The notes under the pieces were generated by a model, which searched no databases, was not told the DNA's origin, and was given only the letters and a program-made list of their open reading frames with translations. This document shows positions 1-11,393 of a stretch of 64,000 nucleotides of DNA, piece after piece. The stretch is from Larix kaempferi (Eukaryota > Streptophyta > Pinopsida > Pinales > Pinaceae): NCBI GenBank assembly GCA_027924585.1, contig BSBM01001665.1, forward strand, positions 1 through 64,000, in the 5' to 3' direction. Made by a program: the position numbers and the translations under genes. Numbering within the stretch: position 1 is the first letter of the stretch; each line of letters starts with the position of its first letter.

Positions 1-558
1 CCACATCCAGACGTACTGCACACACCATCTGTCTAGCCCATATGATTCAGGACATAGTACCAACCTTAATCCTACTTAATTTAATATAATAAGTCTATAA
101 TATTCTTTTAATTTTAATTTTTTATTTAATAATAATTTTTTTCAATTATTTTTATTTGATTGTTAAAAAATTGAATTATAAAGTTTTAACCTATTTTAAA
201 ATTATTAATCTGCATTGAAATCACAAAAAAACAAAAGGCATTTATGGTTTGTGTAAATTCTTAGACATTTTGATGGGCAAAGTCAGAGAAAATGATAAAT
301 CTAAACAACCTACCAATCAGGAATTACGACAACTCGTTGAAAAATTGTAGATATCGGTGCAATTCTTGTCATGTTTAATCCAATACATATTGAGATGGAA
401 CTAAGAAACAAAGGAAAAGATTAGATTATTGAATTTAAATAGTAATTGAGTTTTTTATTTCAATTTTTATTAATAATTTTTGAATTATAGATCAATGAAT
501 TTAAAATAATTATTAATAAATGATAAAATTAATTAATAATAAATTATTTTAATTTTTT

Positions 559-619
559 TTTATATATATATATATGCTGTTCAAAATATTTAGAACCATA
601 AATATATATATATATATAA
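559..619. repeat. (TA)n microsatellite, two runs
   Basis: Two alternating TA runs, about 559-575 and 602-619, lie within a generally AT-rich stretch and are separated by about 25 bases of ordinary sequence. They are simple sequence with no evident coding or regulatory role. Confidence 0.8.
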
Positions 620-845
620 TTATACAAATTACATAAATTAAAACCATAAACATTGCATTATATATATAGGTTTGCATTTTTGATAGATTTGATCTTTCTA
701 GCTTTGGTAAATACCTTTTAAGATGGGGTTTATATTTCCAAAACTATGAACTAAATATACTATCACAATAACATAGAAGTGGCACCTAGCAAGCTAGCAA
801 CATTTTAGATTGGCAAATCTGGATTATGAGGCTCTCATTTCCTTG

Positions 846-911
846 ACAATAGAATTCTGTTGATGGCATCACAAAAATGCAATAGAATTCTGCTGATGGC
901 ATCATAAAAAT
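846..911. repeat. 33-bp direct tandem duplication
   Basis: Two adjacent copies of a 33-bp unit (846-878 and 879-911) differ at a few positions. Each begins caatagaattctg and carries gatggcatca. A third weaker relative of the core occurs near 1084-1106. The duplication looks local and recent relative to the surrounding decay. Confidence 0.7.
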
Positions 912-1583
912 ACTATCCCAATAACTTAGAACCTGCACCTGATAAGCTGGCTTTTAAAATTAGGGAAGCTTGATGACTAATATTATCCAACCTACAGCTT
1001 GAGATCCAATGGCCAACCAACTTGCTGCTGCCATATTAAATGCCAATGTTCGCCAAGCTTGATTTTGAGACTCTTCCTTGCCAATACAATTCTGCCGATG
1101 GAATCTCCAAAGGATTGTGTCCGTCGGTAGTTTCAGCATAGGTTCGAGTAGGCTTTTAGTTGGGCGTTATGAATTGTTTGTTTAGTAACTTGTTAGGCTA
1201 GCAGATGTAACGCCCGTTAGTGTGCAGCCTGTTGTTTAAGTCATTGGGGACAATCTTTGTATGAGAAATCGTGGATGCTGTGAGGTTTATAGCTGTTTTA
1301 AAGGGAGAGGCCCTGTTTAGAGCATTTTTTCTACTTTCATGTGTGAATATCACTGCAAACAAATCAGGTAACAGTATAATAAATATTGAATCTGGTAACA
1401 GTATAATAAATTTTGTATGGGTTTAGATATATAAAGTTGAATTTTAAAAAGTTAATGGTTTATATATTAATTTATATAATATTTATTATTATATTACTAA
1501 AAATATATTATTGACGAACATCAACCACATCATCTTTAGCAAGTATCTAACTGAGAGCAACAATAGTTTCTTACTCTTAAAAA

Positions 1584-1704
1584 TCAAATATCAATACAAA
1601 ATACTTGAAATCTAAGTCATAGAAATATCAATACAAATTACTTACTTGAAATCTAAGTCATAGAAATATCAATACAAATTACTTACTTGAAATCAAGTCA
1701 TAGC
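1584..1704. repeat. 41-bp tandem repeat, about three copies
   Basis: Three consecutive units share the core atcaatacaaa followed by cttgaaatc and aagtcatag. The second and third units (from about 1618 and 1659) are almost identical and about 41 bp long; the first is shorter and more diverged. No coding potential is seen. Confidence 0.75.
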
Positions 1705-1990
1705 TAGTCATTTTAGGTGTTAGCTGCTTCTCGCAGTTGACTCCTTTTCTTATTTTCTCTACTATATTCGAGTTTATCCGCTATATGTTGTCTTTCATTA
1801 TGCATTTTAGTTTCTTTGGCACTTCTTTGGTTTGGAATTGGGGATAAGAACATTGGATTTTTGGGGGATCATTGTGGGTTTGGTCGTGGATGCAAATTGT
1901 AATGGGATCCTCATTTTGTATACGGAAAGATGTAATCTTTGTCAATTTTATATACTATAAAGTATACAGCTTTTACATGTGAAAAAAAAA
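1705..1990 (+). other. Possible truncated retrocopy with poly-A end
   Basis: A less AT-rich segment runs into a TATA-rich stretch and then a run of nine A residues at about 1982-1990. The hexamer tcatag occurs both just before the segment (about 1699-1704) and just after the A run, which could be a short target-site duplication. This is the expected shape of a 5'-truncated LINE or retroposed 3' end. No coding domain is visible and the duplication is only 6 bp next to a repeat containing the same hexamer, so the call is weak. Confidence 0.25.
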
Positions 1991-2269
1991 TCATAGATAA
2001 AAATCACATATAACTTCTAGGGTTAGAGCCCATTGATGCTTTAACAATATCATTAGGTTAATGTCCACTTTGCCAATCAACTTTAGATTAAATTAAATGT
2101 GATATAAAGCAAAATATATACACTTCCATTTGAGACATCTAGCATGTTAACGCTCATCCTTCCCATGCATCTCAGACCTAGAACACCTTACAAGTGGTAT
2201 CATGAGTTATATATGGTGAGCTTTGGCATCATTAGCTTGGATCTGGTGAGTTTTAGTTACTTTTCAAAA

Positions 2270-2770
2270 AGGATTTGAAACATTGAAATGACACATTTTC
2301 TACTTATAATCTTGTAAATGTGTAAGGTTGGACATATCTTACAAACATCCAAAATATCTAACATGGATATACTTTATAATTTTATAAATGAGTAAGGTTG
2401 GGATTACCTACAGACATTTGAAACATCTAACATGGAGATACATTTATCATAGACATTGTCAGCTTTATTTACTTTTGAAAAATCCTATTAGAAACATTGA
2501 AGTGACAAATTACATACTGATAATCTTTCATAATCTAAAAAAATGTGCAAAGTGTAAAGTTTTGAAACTTGTCATTTAGTATTCCAATCAATTACTCAAA
2601 ACATTAAACATTGAAATGACATGTTCAGATCATCTATAATCTTATAAATGTGTGAGGTGAGGTTTTGAAACCTATCAGTTAGTGTTCCAAACAAATCTGT
2701 CTTCTATAATCTTATAATGTGTGAGGTTGTGGTTTTGAAACCTGTCAGTTAGTGTTCCAAACAAATTTGT
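2270..2770. repeat. Degenerate tandem repeat, about 65-85 bp units
   Basis: Successive units share the elements cattgaaatgacac, tataatctt, aatgtgtaaggttg and ttttgaaacctgtcag in the same order. The last two units (about 2634-2703 and 2704-2766) are the best preserved. Unit length varies through small insertions and deletions. The short reading frames here follow the repeat and are not believed to be genes. Confidence 0.65.
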
Positions 2771-4020
2771 CGCATGTCACAAAACATTTCAAGACAGCTT
2801 CCCAAGAATGCACAAGGCTTCCCATTGAACATTGGGGACCGGGGTTATACAATATCGTATCATCCATGGGACATTTGGCTTATACTAGCCAGGCCGCCAC
2901 AGGTAGACTCGCTATCAAACGTAGTACTGGAGCAGGGATGCAGGACTTTGTAAAAGCTTTTAAAGCTTTTATGTACGGTAAATAAGGAAAAAAAAGGTCC
3001 CAGACTCCCAAAAGACGTGGACTTCACGACTTAGAGACGCGTGTTAGGTACATCGATGAGCAAATCCACACAACCAGACGTTGAGTACGCCTCTGCAACG
3101 AAAGCGAAAAACAGTGAAATCGAGCGTCCTGAACAGATGATGCCAGTAAACGGAAGGGTTATTCATTTATTCAGTACATTCACATTTGTTCCAGTGGCTT
3201 CAGAACCGCACAATCTATCATGTTGGATAAATTACAAACAGTAACCTCTGGTCAAAACTATGGTACACTTTTATCGAATACATAAATGACAAATAGAGCC
3301 AATAAAACTTCCATCATCTATAAACAAAGTCTGTAGTGTGAGTTCTAAACAGAACCAACTCAAAGCAACAATAAATACAATATATGTTTTCACATACATA
3401 CCATATTATCATATCTAAAACATTTAGAATCCAGCTTAAGGGAGAAGTAGAAGAACTTCTCCAGTCCCCACAACCAAAGGGAAGGCAGGAAAGACACAGA
3501 CGCGCCACGCCTCGACCCAAACAATTCGGCGCAAGATTGCGCACTTACCCTTAAATGTCGCATGCATGGCCCAGCAGAATCAATGCAAATATTGAAATTT
3601 CAACATCCATGGGACGCTGAAACCTCAACCCTAATAAAACCCTAACACCATTCCCAACCCTACACAATACTTTTAGTAGGGTAGTACACGGGTAGGGTAG
3701 GGTAATTCTCACTTTCAGAAAATATCTTGTAGTCTGATGCAGCCAAGCCGGCCATGAGCCTGCTGACAACGGTACGTACAATAGACGCTGGCCGGCCCGA
3801 TCATGGGCACGTCCCATCTCATTTAAAATAAAGTCCTTGAAATAAGCAGATCCACAAAATGCGCATTCAATTAATTCCACTCTGCACGAGAAAAGACTCG
3901 GCCGACTACGTATTATTAATAACATAATCATTCATTCTTTGACATCAATTGTCTGGTTTTTAAGGTTGGCCATTGGGAAGGCTTATTCATTCTCGTAAAA
4001 CATTAAAAAGAAAGTAGCCC
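2771..4020. other. GC-richer unassigned patch
   Basis: Base composition changes here: the patch is clearly richer in G and C than its surroundings, with CpG-containing words around 3480-3550 and 3750-3810. Short open frames exist (plus strand 2752-2985 and 3041-3244; minus strand 3314-3544 and 3551-3931, up to 126 codons), but I recognise none of them and see no conserved motif, signal peptide or zinc-binding pattern. It could be a fragment of low-copy DNA, a gene 5' region, or part of an unrecognised transposon. I make no functional call. Confidence 0.35.
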
Positions 4021-4029
4021 TACATCGAT

Positions 4030-4440
4030 CTCAACCATCATGGTCGACAAGATTGAATTATATCTTTCTATTTTATTTGAAATGGCTCGTAACATCATGC
4101 TATTTTAGCCTTCAATAGTAATATTTGATTTTAAATTTCACATTTTCTAGAAATAATGACACCGAACCATGTCCACCACTATGGTGGACAAGTCTGAGTT
4201 ATATTGTATACCTGGATGGCTTAACATCATTCTATTTTAAGTTTTAATATTGAATATTTGGTTTTAAATTGGTTTGAGAGAAGGCATCTCCACTATGGTG
4301 GACAAGCCTGAGTTACACCTTTCTATTTTATACCTAAATTGCTTACTGGCATTCATTTTAGGTTTTATTAATAGTAGTTGATATTAAATTTTACATTTTA
4401 AAAGAATGGTCCAGAGACATTCCAATATATTTCGATTTTT
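4030..4440. repeat. Diverged threefold repeat
   Basis: Three diverged copies follow one another, each marked by an atggtggacaag-like word (about 4040, 4181 and 4295), then gagtta, a ctattttat word and a ttttaaatt tail. Spacing is about 141 and 114 bp. No gene is seen. Confidence 0.55.
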
Positions 4441-5554
4441 TTCTTTCAGTTTCTTTGTTGTGTAGTTTTTTCTAATACATAAAACCCAGCTGCATTTTAG
4501 TATTAAAGCATTAAAAAGAAGAAACTTCCATGGTCAACACGCGTGCATAAGATGGTGTGAACCAGATCATCCTCCATGCACAAACAACACATGTGTATTG
4601 TATTGGTACAGCACTATCAGAATCTCTGTACGCCATAAAGTTTTAGCACTACAAAATTTTGTCTATTGTGTTGTCTTTCTCTTACTTTGTTATGGTGTCA
4701 GAATCCCTCGGTATATGTGAGCATGGTTAGCAAATACAAAGACAAGAAAATAGAGATTTTGGAATAAGCATACTGTTCTCATGGATTACTCTGGCATCTT
4801 GAGAATTACTCTGCTTGACTTCATAAAAGCATCTTCCCAATTTTGGTGGTATTTTTAAAGGGAGTTGATAGATGTAAAAATTATTTTTTTAATGTTTAAT
4901 TATGGAGGTCGTTTTAAAATAATCCAATTTTTTTTAGATAAATTTTTATTGATTAAATTACCATTAGCTCAATAAAATTATAGTTTTTGTTTAAATTTTT
5001 TTATATTAAAGAAAATTTTCATTTAAAAAAATGTTTATGAGATATTTGAATATTTACTATTTTTTCACCAATATTTTTAATTTGGTTATTAGGGTGGGTG
5101 GTCACATCAATTCTTAGCATGGGTTGAGAATATTTACTACTTCATTTGATGATAAAGTGTTTTTACTACATTCAAAGTAAAGATGCATTAGTTTAACATG
5201 AAGTAATTTATTAACTTATTGCACCCATAGTAGAAGATGGGAGAGATGTTGTCACATAACTTAATATAGCAATAACAAAAAATAAAAATTTATTAAAAAA
5301 ATAAAATTAAAAATTAAAACCAAATAATAAATAAATAAAAGAACCCAAGTAAAAAAAATTGAACGCAACAATCTTGTTTGGTAAAAGATGGAAGAATCTA
5401 TAGTTAAATAATTTTGAATAGATAGCTAACTTTCACTGAATAGTCAAATGAGGCAATCAACAAGGTTACATTATGTGCATAACATTTTAAGAGAATAAAT
5501 CTTTCTTGGCTCATTTTCTTACTCAACCTTGTTGTATTTCCTATCAATCCTTTG
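4441..5554. other. AT-rich unassigned DNA
   Basis: No supported gene or repeat structure is seen. The sequence is AT-rich with long A and T runs, especially around 4860-5060 and 5270-5360. It leads into the low-coordinate (3') end of the minus-strand LINE-like copy that begins at about 5555. Confidence 0.4.
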
Positions 5555-6786
5555 CTTCTTTCTCATATCATTTTCTCAACTAACTTTAATAGTACCTTTC
5601 ATTATATTCTCCTAAAATGTTGATTCTCAATCTCTATTTTGCAAATTCAATCTCATGATTTTCGAGCATGATGCACAATGTAGGGTAAAGTGTTGCTAAG
5701 TTTCCTACCTGGTTATTTCCATGCACTTAGTATAACCATTCCTCTCATGAAACCTTTGGTTATTCCCATAGTCATGTTTCATGTCTCAACATGCTTGTGT
5801 TGGTACTTAGTTGTGGTATTATGTGTCTTTCATGCCAATTGATGTTATATTTCAAGTAACTTTGCATTTTGATCACCTAGCGTGTGTTGAAGCATTTTGA
5901 TCACCTAGTGTGTGTTGAAGTTTTCTATGAAATGTCTTGTTTTGGCGTGTTTGATCCATCTTCCCTCTTTGTAGCACTCATGTACATGACTTTTCAATAG
6001 GTAAATATTTACGGGCAAAATTTTGCTAATTATCTATTTTTGGGGCTTTTTTTTCAAAAAATAAATTCGCTATTTAGTCCTTTTTAGTCTCTAATATCGC
6101 CTATATTTAATAAAATATGTTTTTTTATCATAATATTTGTCAAAATTTACATGTTTCAGTAGTAAATTGTATGTTTCATATTTAATATTTGCCTACAAAT
6201 ATATGTTTTTTTTCAATCCAAAACAATCACCTAGAAAACTATACTTAAGAATACTATTATAATCCTTAAAAATACCTTTCTTTTCAATGTCTTTTATCCA
6301 ATAGGGACCTTTCTTCTTTCATGTTGTATTCTTCCTCCTTTTTAGCTTATCTTATTTTATTTTAACTGGAATCATGTGAGTGTCCTTAGCTACTATTGTT
6401 TGTTTCTACAAAATTAATTTTCTTAGTGCCTCCAACTTTATAGTGTAGAACTTGTTTCAGTTAGGACTATCTTGTAAGAGGTGTTGTTTTTTACTGTTAG
6501 ACATCGTTTGTTATTAAGAATTTTTTTACTTTTTTGATTTGGTTCCATTTGTTACTAGATATACATGGTCCCACATAATCTGCCTCCATAAAAGTGTAAT
6601 GGAGTTATGAGTGTTTGAAAGAGAGAGTGCATGTAATTTGTTTGTCTTAAACCTCTATATTGTCCTACATCTATTTTTTCATTTGAAAGGATTCCTTCCA
6701 CCCAAATTTCAGTTTTTTCCTTGTGCATGTATCCCACCTTAGCTTCTCATTAACATTTAGTCCTAAATAGGTATAGTTTGAGTTAT
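5555..6786 (-). mobile_element. LINE-like element copy A, 3' part
   Basis: This is the 3' part of a decayed non-LTR retrotransposon on the minus strand. It matches the second copy at about 14351-15300 along its length, so its boundary near 5555 is set by where the two copies start to agree. Read on the minus strand, 6737-6555 translates to residues typical of the region after the LINE reverse transcriptase, including a FQTLITPLHFYGG stretch and a CGTM, and fragments of the following Lys/Thr-rich segment continue to about 6400. Further down (6400-5555) only decayed, unrecognisable sequence is seen. The segment is cut from the rest of copy A by the LTR element starting at 6787. Confidence 0.7.
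6400..6737 (-). pseudogene. LINE reverse transcriptase C-terminal segment
   Basis: The open stretch 6737-6555 on the minus strand gives 60 residues containing the FQTLITPLHFYGG-type motif found downstream of the catalytic core in plant LINE polyproteins. After a stop, pieces such as a KNNTSYKIVLTE run, in another frame, fit the next conserved block. The reading frame is broken by stops and frame changes, so no product is expected. The matching upstream part lies beyond the inserted chromovirus, at 11769-14345. Confidence 0.6.
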
Positions 6787-7161
6787 TGTTAGGAACCCAT
6801 GTCTTTACCTTGTTAGTATATTGTTGTTGGACGCATATGCTTTGTAAGTCGTCTCGTAGTATTTGTTGATCAATAGTTTATGTTATTGTTGTTGGCGCAT
6901 ATGCTTTGTAAGTCACCCGTAGTATTGTTGATCCATAGTTTGTAGTGGCCCATGGTTTTGACCCATAGTATTGGCGCCTAGACTTACTATATAAGTGTGT
7001 GTTGAGACCTATGAAGGCAACGTGAAGTTATTTGTATTGAGCTTGCTCATAGGAGGTTGCCCCCTCGAAGTGGCTTGTGATCAATATAAAAGTGATTCTG
7101 AGTTCTGTCATTTCTGCTATTTCGCATATTTTTATTAATTAATTGTTGCAGGTGCATCACA
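6787..7161 (+). repeat. Chromovirus 5' LTR
   Basis: 375 bp, beginning tgttaggaac and ending gcatcaca. It is nearly identical to the 3' LTR at 11394-11768, with the same length. It contains an internal direct repeat of a tttgtaagtc..gtagtattgttgatc unit. A TATA box lies at about 6988-6996. The few substitutions between the LTRs suggest a moderately recent insertion relative to other elements in the window. Confidence 0.93.
6988..6996 (+). promoter_or_regulatory. Putative TATA box in chromovirus 5' LTR
   Basis: The word ctatataag occurs about 200 bp into the LTR, at the expected place for the U3 promoter of a plant LTR retrotransposon. The same word is kept in the 3' LTR and in the partial internal LTR. 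Confidence 0.55.
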
Positions 7162-7163
7162 TC

Positions 7164-7176
7164 TGGTATCAGAGCA
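7164..7176 (+). other. Primer-binding site, initiator-Met tRNA type
   Basis: tggtatcagagca lies two bases after the 5' LTR. It matches the initiator-methionine tRNA primer site used by most plant Ty3 and Ty1 elements, except for the final base (A instead of C). The second, internal copy at 8427-8439 has the canonical final C. Confidence 0.85.
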
Positions 7177-8102
7177 CTTTCTTGGGCTCACTGGGTGAAA
7201 TTTCTGCCAAAAAAATTTTTGCATCTGTTGCAGGTTCGGATTTGGGAATAATCCCTATCCGCTTAACTATGGGAAGTACTTGGGCATAAGCCCTAAAACT
7301 CATTGTGACGAGTACCACAGGAACCCCGAAGTAGCTGGCCCATTAAGAGGACCTGCCAGCGAAAAGGGCAACGACCCCTACCTAATTGACTAGTTCCCAC
7401 CCGTGAGGTAAACCAAGAGCTGTCGTTTGTGGCAAAGCGGTTATCAGTTTTACCTGAGCCGTGGAGTGAGGGGTATTGCCCCAATATGCAAGCCGTCAAA
7501 CAGCATTGGTGGCCGAGTGAAACCCTTGAAATGTTAGGAAGCCGCACATACCTGGGGTCCATATCTATTTTCAGCTGAACTGTTGTCGATCGTTGCTGCG
7601 CCGTTTTAGATCCAGTCGTTCAGATCCATTTTGCAAGCCATTCCAGATCCAGCCATTTTCAATCCATTCGGCACCGTTTCAAATCCCTTTCGAGCCGTAG
7701 CCGCTCCAGTCTAAAAAAAATCAAAATTAAAAAAATAAAAATTAAAAAAATTAAAAAAAAATTAAAAAATAAAAAGTATAAAATTCAGTTTTTTCCCCAT
7801 ATCTCCCTTGTTTTCACTCTGTTTCCCTTGAAATTTTCGGAGAACCCCTGTCATCCCATTCTGCATATTTCATTCCTGAGGACCCTATCCCCAATTCCCC
7901 TTCCCAAAGCCCGAAATCCCACATTTGTCTATTTTTAGGGTTTGCCATAACTTCCTCAGATTTCACCCAATCACCTTCAAATTTTACCACAAAGTTCCTT
8001 TCTGAATTCTGCTTCTTTGTTCCTCTCTGCCAAATTTTCTCATTCTTTCACCCCGCTTCTGAAATCCTCATTTTTGCTTCCCTGTTTATTCAACAGTGTC
8101 CA
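7177..8102 (+). other. Chromovirus 5' leader, non-coding
   Basis: No gag domain is seen in this 0.9-kb stretch. Its first 400 bp are GC-richer and unlike the rest of the element; then comes an A-rich tract (about 7710-7780) and a pyrimidine-rich stretch up to the start of the partial LTR. A minus-strand open frame at 7293-7562 (89 codons) has no recognisable similarity. I regard this as untranslated leader with unexplained content. Confidence 0.5.
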
Positions 8103-8439
8103 CTTTGTAAGTCGTCCCGTAGTATTTGTTGATCAATAGTTTATGTTATTGTTGTTGGCGCATATGCTTTGTAAGTCGCCCGTAGTATTGTTGATCCATA
8201 GTTTGTAGTGGCCCATGGTTTTGACCCATAGTATTGGCGCCTAGACTTACTATATAAGTGTGTGTTGAGGCCTATGAAGGCACCGTGAAGTTATTTGTAT
8301 TGAGCTTGCTCATAGGAGGTTGCCCCCTCGAAGTGGCCTGTGATAAATATAAAAGTGATTCTGAGTTCTGTCATTTCTGCTATTTCGCATATTTTTATTA
8401 AGTAATTGTTGCAGGTGCATCACATCTGGTATCAGAGCC
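8103..8439 (+). repeat. Internal partial LTR plus second primer site
   Basis: From 8103 to 8424 the sequence repeats LTR positions 54-375 with few differences, including the TATA word and the LTR end. It is followed by tc and a second Met-type primer site, tggtatcagagcc, at 8427-8439. Thirty-one bases later the pol frame begins. The first 53 LTR bases are missing. The arrangement looks like the product of template switching or recombination that joined an LTR-primer-site unit to the end of the protease region, deleting gag and protease. Confidence 0.9.
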
Positions 8440-8470
8440 AGGTTCTCTCAGCATCATCAGTTCACATAGC

Positions 8471-11365
8471 ATGGAAAAACTCCTCAAGAAGAATTCACAT
8501 GGTGTCATCGCTCAGCTCCATTCCATTCAGATGCAACCTTCAGCGGTCTCCACTACTCCATTGGATCTACAACAAATTCTGGATCGATATACAGGTGTTT
8601 TTGCTGAACCAGTGGGATTGCCACCTTCCAGGCCAGAAGACCATCGTATTCAGCTCCTTCCTGGCATCGTTCCTCCCAACATTAGGCCCTATCGCTACCC
8701 ATTTCACCAAAAAACGGAGATTGAAATGCTCGTTCAGGACTTATTAAAGCAAGGTATTATTCACCCAAGCACTAGTTCCTTTTCTTCTCCAGTTATTCTT
8801 GTCCGCAAAAAACATGGGTCATGGCACCTCTACATTGACTTTCGAGCACTTAATCACCTCACCATCAAGGATAAGTTTCCAACTCCAGTTGTTGATGAGC
8901 TTCATGGGGCTCACTTTTTCTCCAAGTTGGATCTTCGTTCTGGGTATCATCAAATTCGGGTTCATGAGGATGATATCCCTAAAACAGCTTTCCGCACACA
9001 TGATGGCCATTATGAGTTTTTGGTTATGCCCTTTGGCCTCACTAATGCTCCTTCCACATTCCAAGCATTAATGAATAAAATATTTCGACCCTACTTGCGG
9101 AAATTCATTCTGGTATTCTTTGATGATATCCTCATCTACAATAAAACATGGGATGAACATCTCTAGCATCTGGATCTTGTCATGCAACTTTTCTCTGACC
9201 ATCATCTCCATGCCAAGCAGTCTAAATGTGTTTTTGGACAGAAGGAAGTTGAGTATCTCGGGCACATTATCTCAGCACAAGGGGTTCCCGTGGATCCTGC
9301 CAAAATCGATCCCATGAACAATTGGCCGCATCCTCAGACACTCAAGAGCCTTCGTGGTTTTTTGGGGTTGACTGGCTACTACCGCAAGTTTGTCAAGGAT
9401 TATGGGAAGATAGCAGCTCCATTAACTGCTCTATTGAAAAAGGATGCTTTTACATGAACACATGCTGCTCAGTGTGCATTTGACAAACTAAAACAAGCTA
9501 TGTGTACTACACCTGTTCTAGCTATGCCTGATTTTTCCAAGCCCTTCACTATTGAGAGTGATGCTTGCGGCAATGGACTTGGTGTTGTTCTCCTTCAAGA
9601 TGAACACCCCATTGCGTTCACCAGAAAAGCCCTTTCAAGTAAGAATTTAGCTGCCTCTACCTATGAGAAGGAAATGATGGCTATTTTGCATGCAGTACAG
9701 AAGTGGCGCCCATACCTATTAGGGAATCATTTCTACATCAAGACTGATCACCAGAGTCTGAAATATTTCTTGGAACAGCGTGTCTCCTCCCCGGCACAAT
9801 AGAAATGGGTTAGAAAACTCATGGGTTATGACTATGAGATCACTTACAAGAAGGGTAAAGACAATATTGTGGCAGATGCTCTTTGTCACACATTTGATGC
9901 CCAAGGTTCTCTTTCAGCTATTTCTATGCCTGTTCCAAATTGGTTGCAATCAGTTCAACAGGGTTATGTCAATGACTCTTCCTTATCTCAAATCATCCAA
10001 CGCTTGACCAACAACCCTTCTGTTGTACCACATTACTCTTGGGATGGTGCTTCTCTGAGATACAAGGGTCGTCTGGTGCTTCCCCAGAGCACAGATCTTC
10101 AACAGGCTGTCTTCTATGAACTCCATGCTTCTCCATCGGCAGGGCACTCTGGGTTCCTCAAAACGTATGAACGGGCATGGCGTAACTTATTTTGGTAGGG
10201 CATGAAAAGGACAATTCAACAGATGGTGGCCGAATGTGATACCTATCAGCGCAATAAGGGTGAAACAACACTCCTTCCAGGATTGCTCGAACCCTTGCCC
10301 ATACCTACACGGATTTGGACAAATATTTCTATGGATTTCATTGAAGGGCTCCCTAAATCTGGCGGGAAGACAGTGATTCTCGTTGTGGTTGATTGCCTCT
10401 CCAAATATAGTCATTTTTGTGCTCTCAGCCATCCCTATACAGCCTCTTCAGTCGCTCAAATTTTCCTGGACCAGATCTTTCGTCTTCATGGAATCCCTTC
10501 TTCCATTGTCTCGGATCGTGATGCGACTTTCACCAGTCATTTTTGGACTGAACTATTTTGACACACTGGCACCAAACTGAAGATGAGTTCAGGGTATCAC
10601 CCACAAACCGATGGTCAGACTGAAATTATCAATAAATGCTTGGAAACTTATCTTCGTTGCTTCACCTCTGAACAACAACATCAGTGGGCAAAGTGGCTCC
10701 CTCTCGCTGAATGGTGGTACAATACCTCTTACCACACTACCTCCAAAATGACCCCATATGAAGCAGTCTATGGTCAGGCACCTCCAATTCTTCTTCCATA
10801 CACCCCCACCAGTTCACCAATTCAGGAAGTTGACACGGTCCTTCGAAACCGTGATCAGATTCTTCGCATTTTGCGGGACAATCTTCACATGGCAAGAAAT
10901 CGCATGAAGCAACAAGCTAATCAGCACCGTTCTGAGTGCACTTTTCAAGTCGGCAATATGGTTTTTCTTCGTCTCCAGCCGTACAAGTAGTCTTCCCTGA
11001 AACTCAAAGGGCGTCATAAGCTTGCTCCAAAGTTCTATGGGCCATATCGGATTCTTCAGAAGATTGGGTCCATTACTTATAAATTGGAACTTCCTCCTTC
11101 TTCCCGCATTCATCCAGTCTTTCATGTCTCTTGTCTGAAGAAAGTTCTTGGCACCAACATCAGTGGACAAACGATTTTACCCGAACTGGATAATGAAGGA
11201 TCCATCCTTTTTGAGCCGGAGGCCATCCTCAATCGGCGCACTCATCAGCTTTGCTCTCGCTCTATCACAGAGGTCTTAATTCAGTGGCACGGCATGCAAC
11301 CAGAGGATGCTACATGGGAACCACTCCTTCAGATTCAACAACAATTTCCACATCTAAAGCTTTGA
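8471..11365 (+). pseudogene. pol: Chromovirus pol (RT, RNase H, integrase, chromodomain)
   Basis: One reading frame runs for about 965 codons with no frameshift but six in-frame stops (9164, 9455, 9800, 10196, 10559, 10988). It starts in the linker between protease and reverse transcriptase. RT keeps the FFDD catalytic motif at about 9116-9127. RNase H has the first Asp at 9560, then YEKE and TDHQ. Integrase has the HHCC zinc region, but the last Cys is Tyr at 10244. The catalytic triad remains as Asp 10334, Asp 10514 and Glu 10622. A chromodomain ends the frame (about 11210-11362, with a WHG..PEDATWEP core). In the family, the chromodomain guides integration to heterochromatin. The stops fit CAG or CGA to stop, or TGG to TGA. 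Confidence 0.9.
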
Positions 11366-11380
11366 GGACAAGATTTTTTT

Positions 11381-11393
11381 AAGGGGGAGGGGA
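11381..11393 (+). other. Polypurine tract
   Basis: aagggggagggga lies directly before the 3' LTR, after the usual gaggacaag word. It is the expected plus-strand primer for reverse transcription. Confidence 0.85.

Larger units (their letters stand above)
1..2269. other. AT-rich unassigned DNA
   Basis: This stretch is strongly AT-rich with short homopolymer and AT runs. I find no reading frame with recognisable protein similarity on either strand and no RNA gene. It contains several small direct repeats, listed separately, and one possible poly-A-tailed insertion near 1705-1990. The middle part (about 1080-1330) is less AT-rich but has no motif I can name. It is probably old decayed repeat DNA. 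Confidence 0.5.

Noticed and set aside
7400-7560. tRNA-like words in the chromovirus leader
   Set aside because: No complete cloverleaf, anticodon arm or consistent A and B boxes could be formed by eye.
8819-9064. Minus-strand open frame within chromovirus RT, and similar opposite-strand frames in all pol regions
   Set aside because: They are antisense shadows of the conserved plus-strand or minus-strand pol frames.
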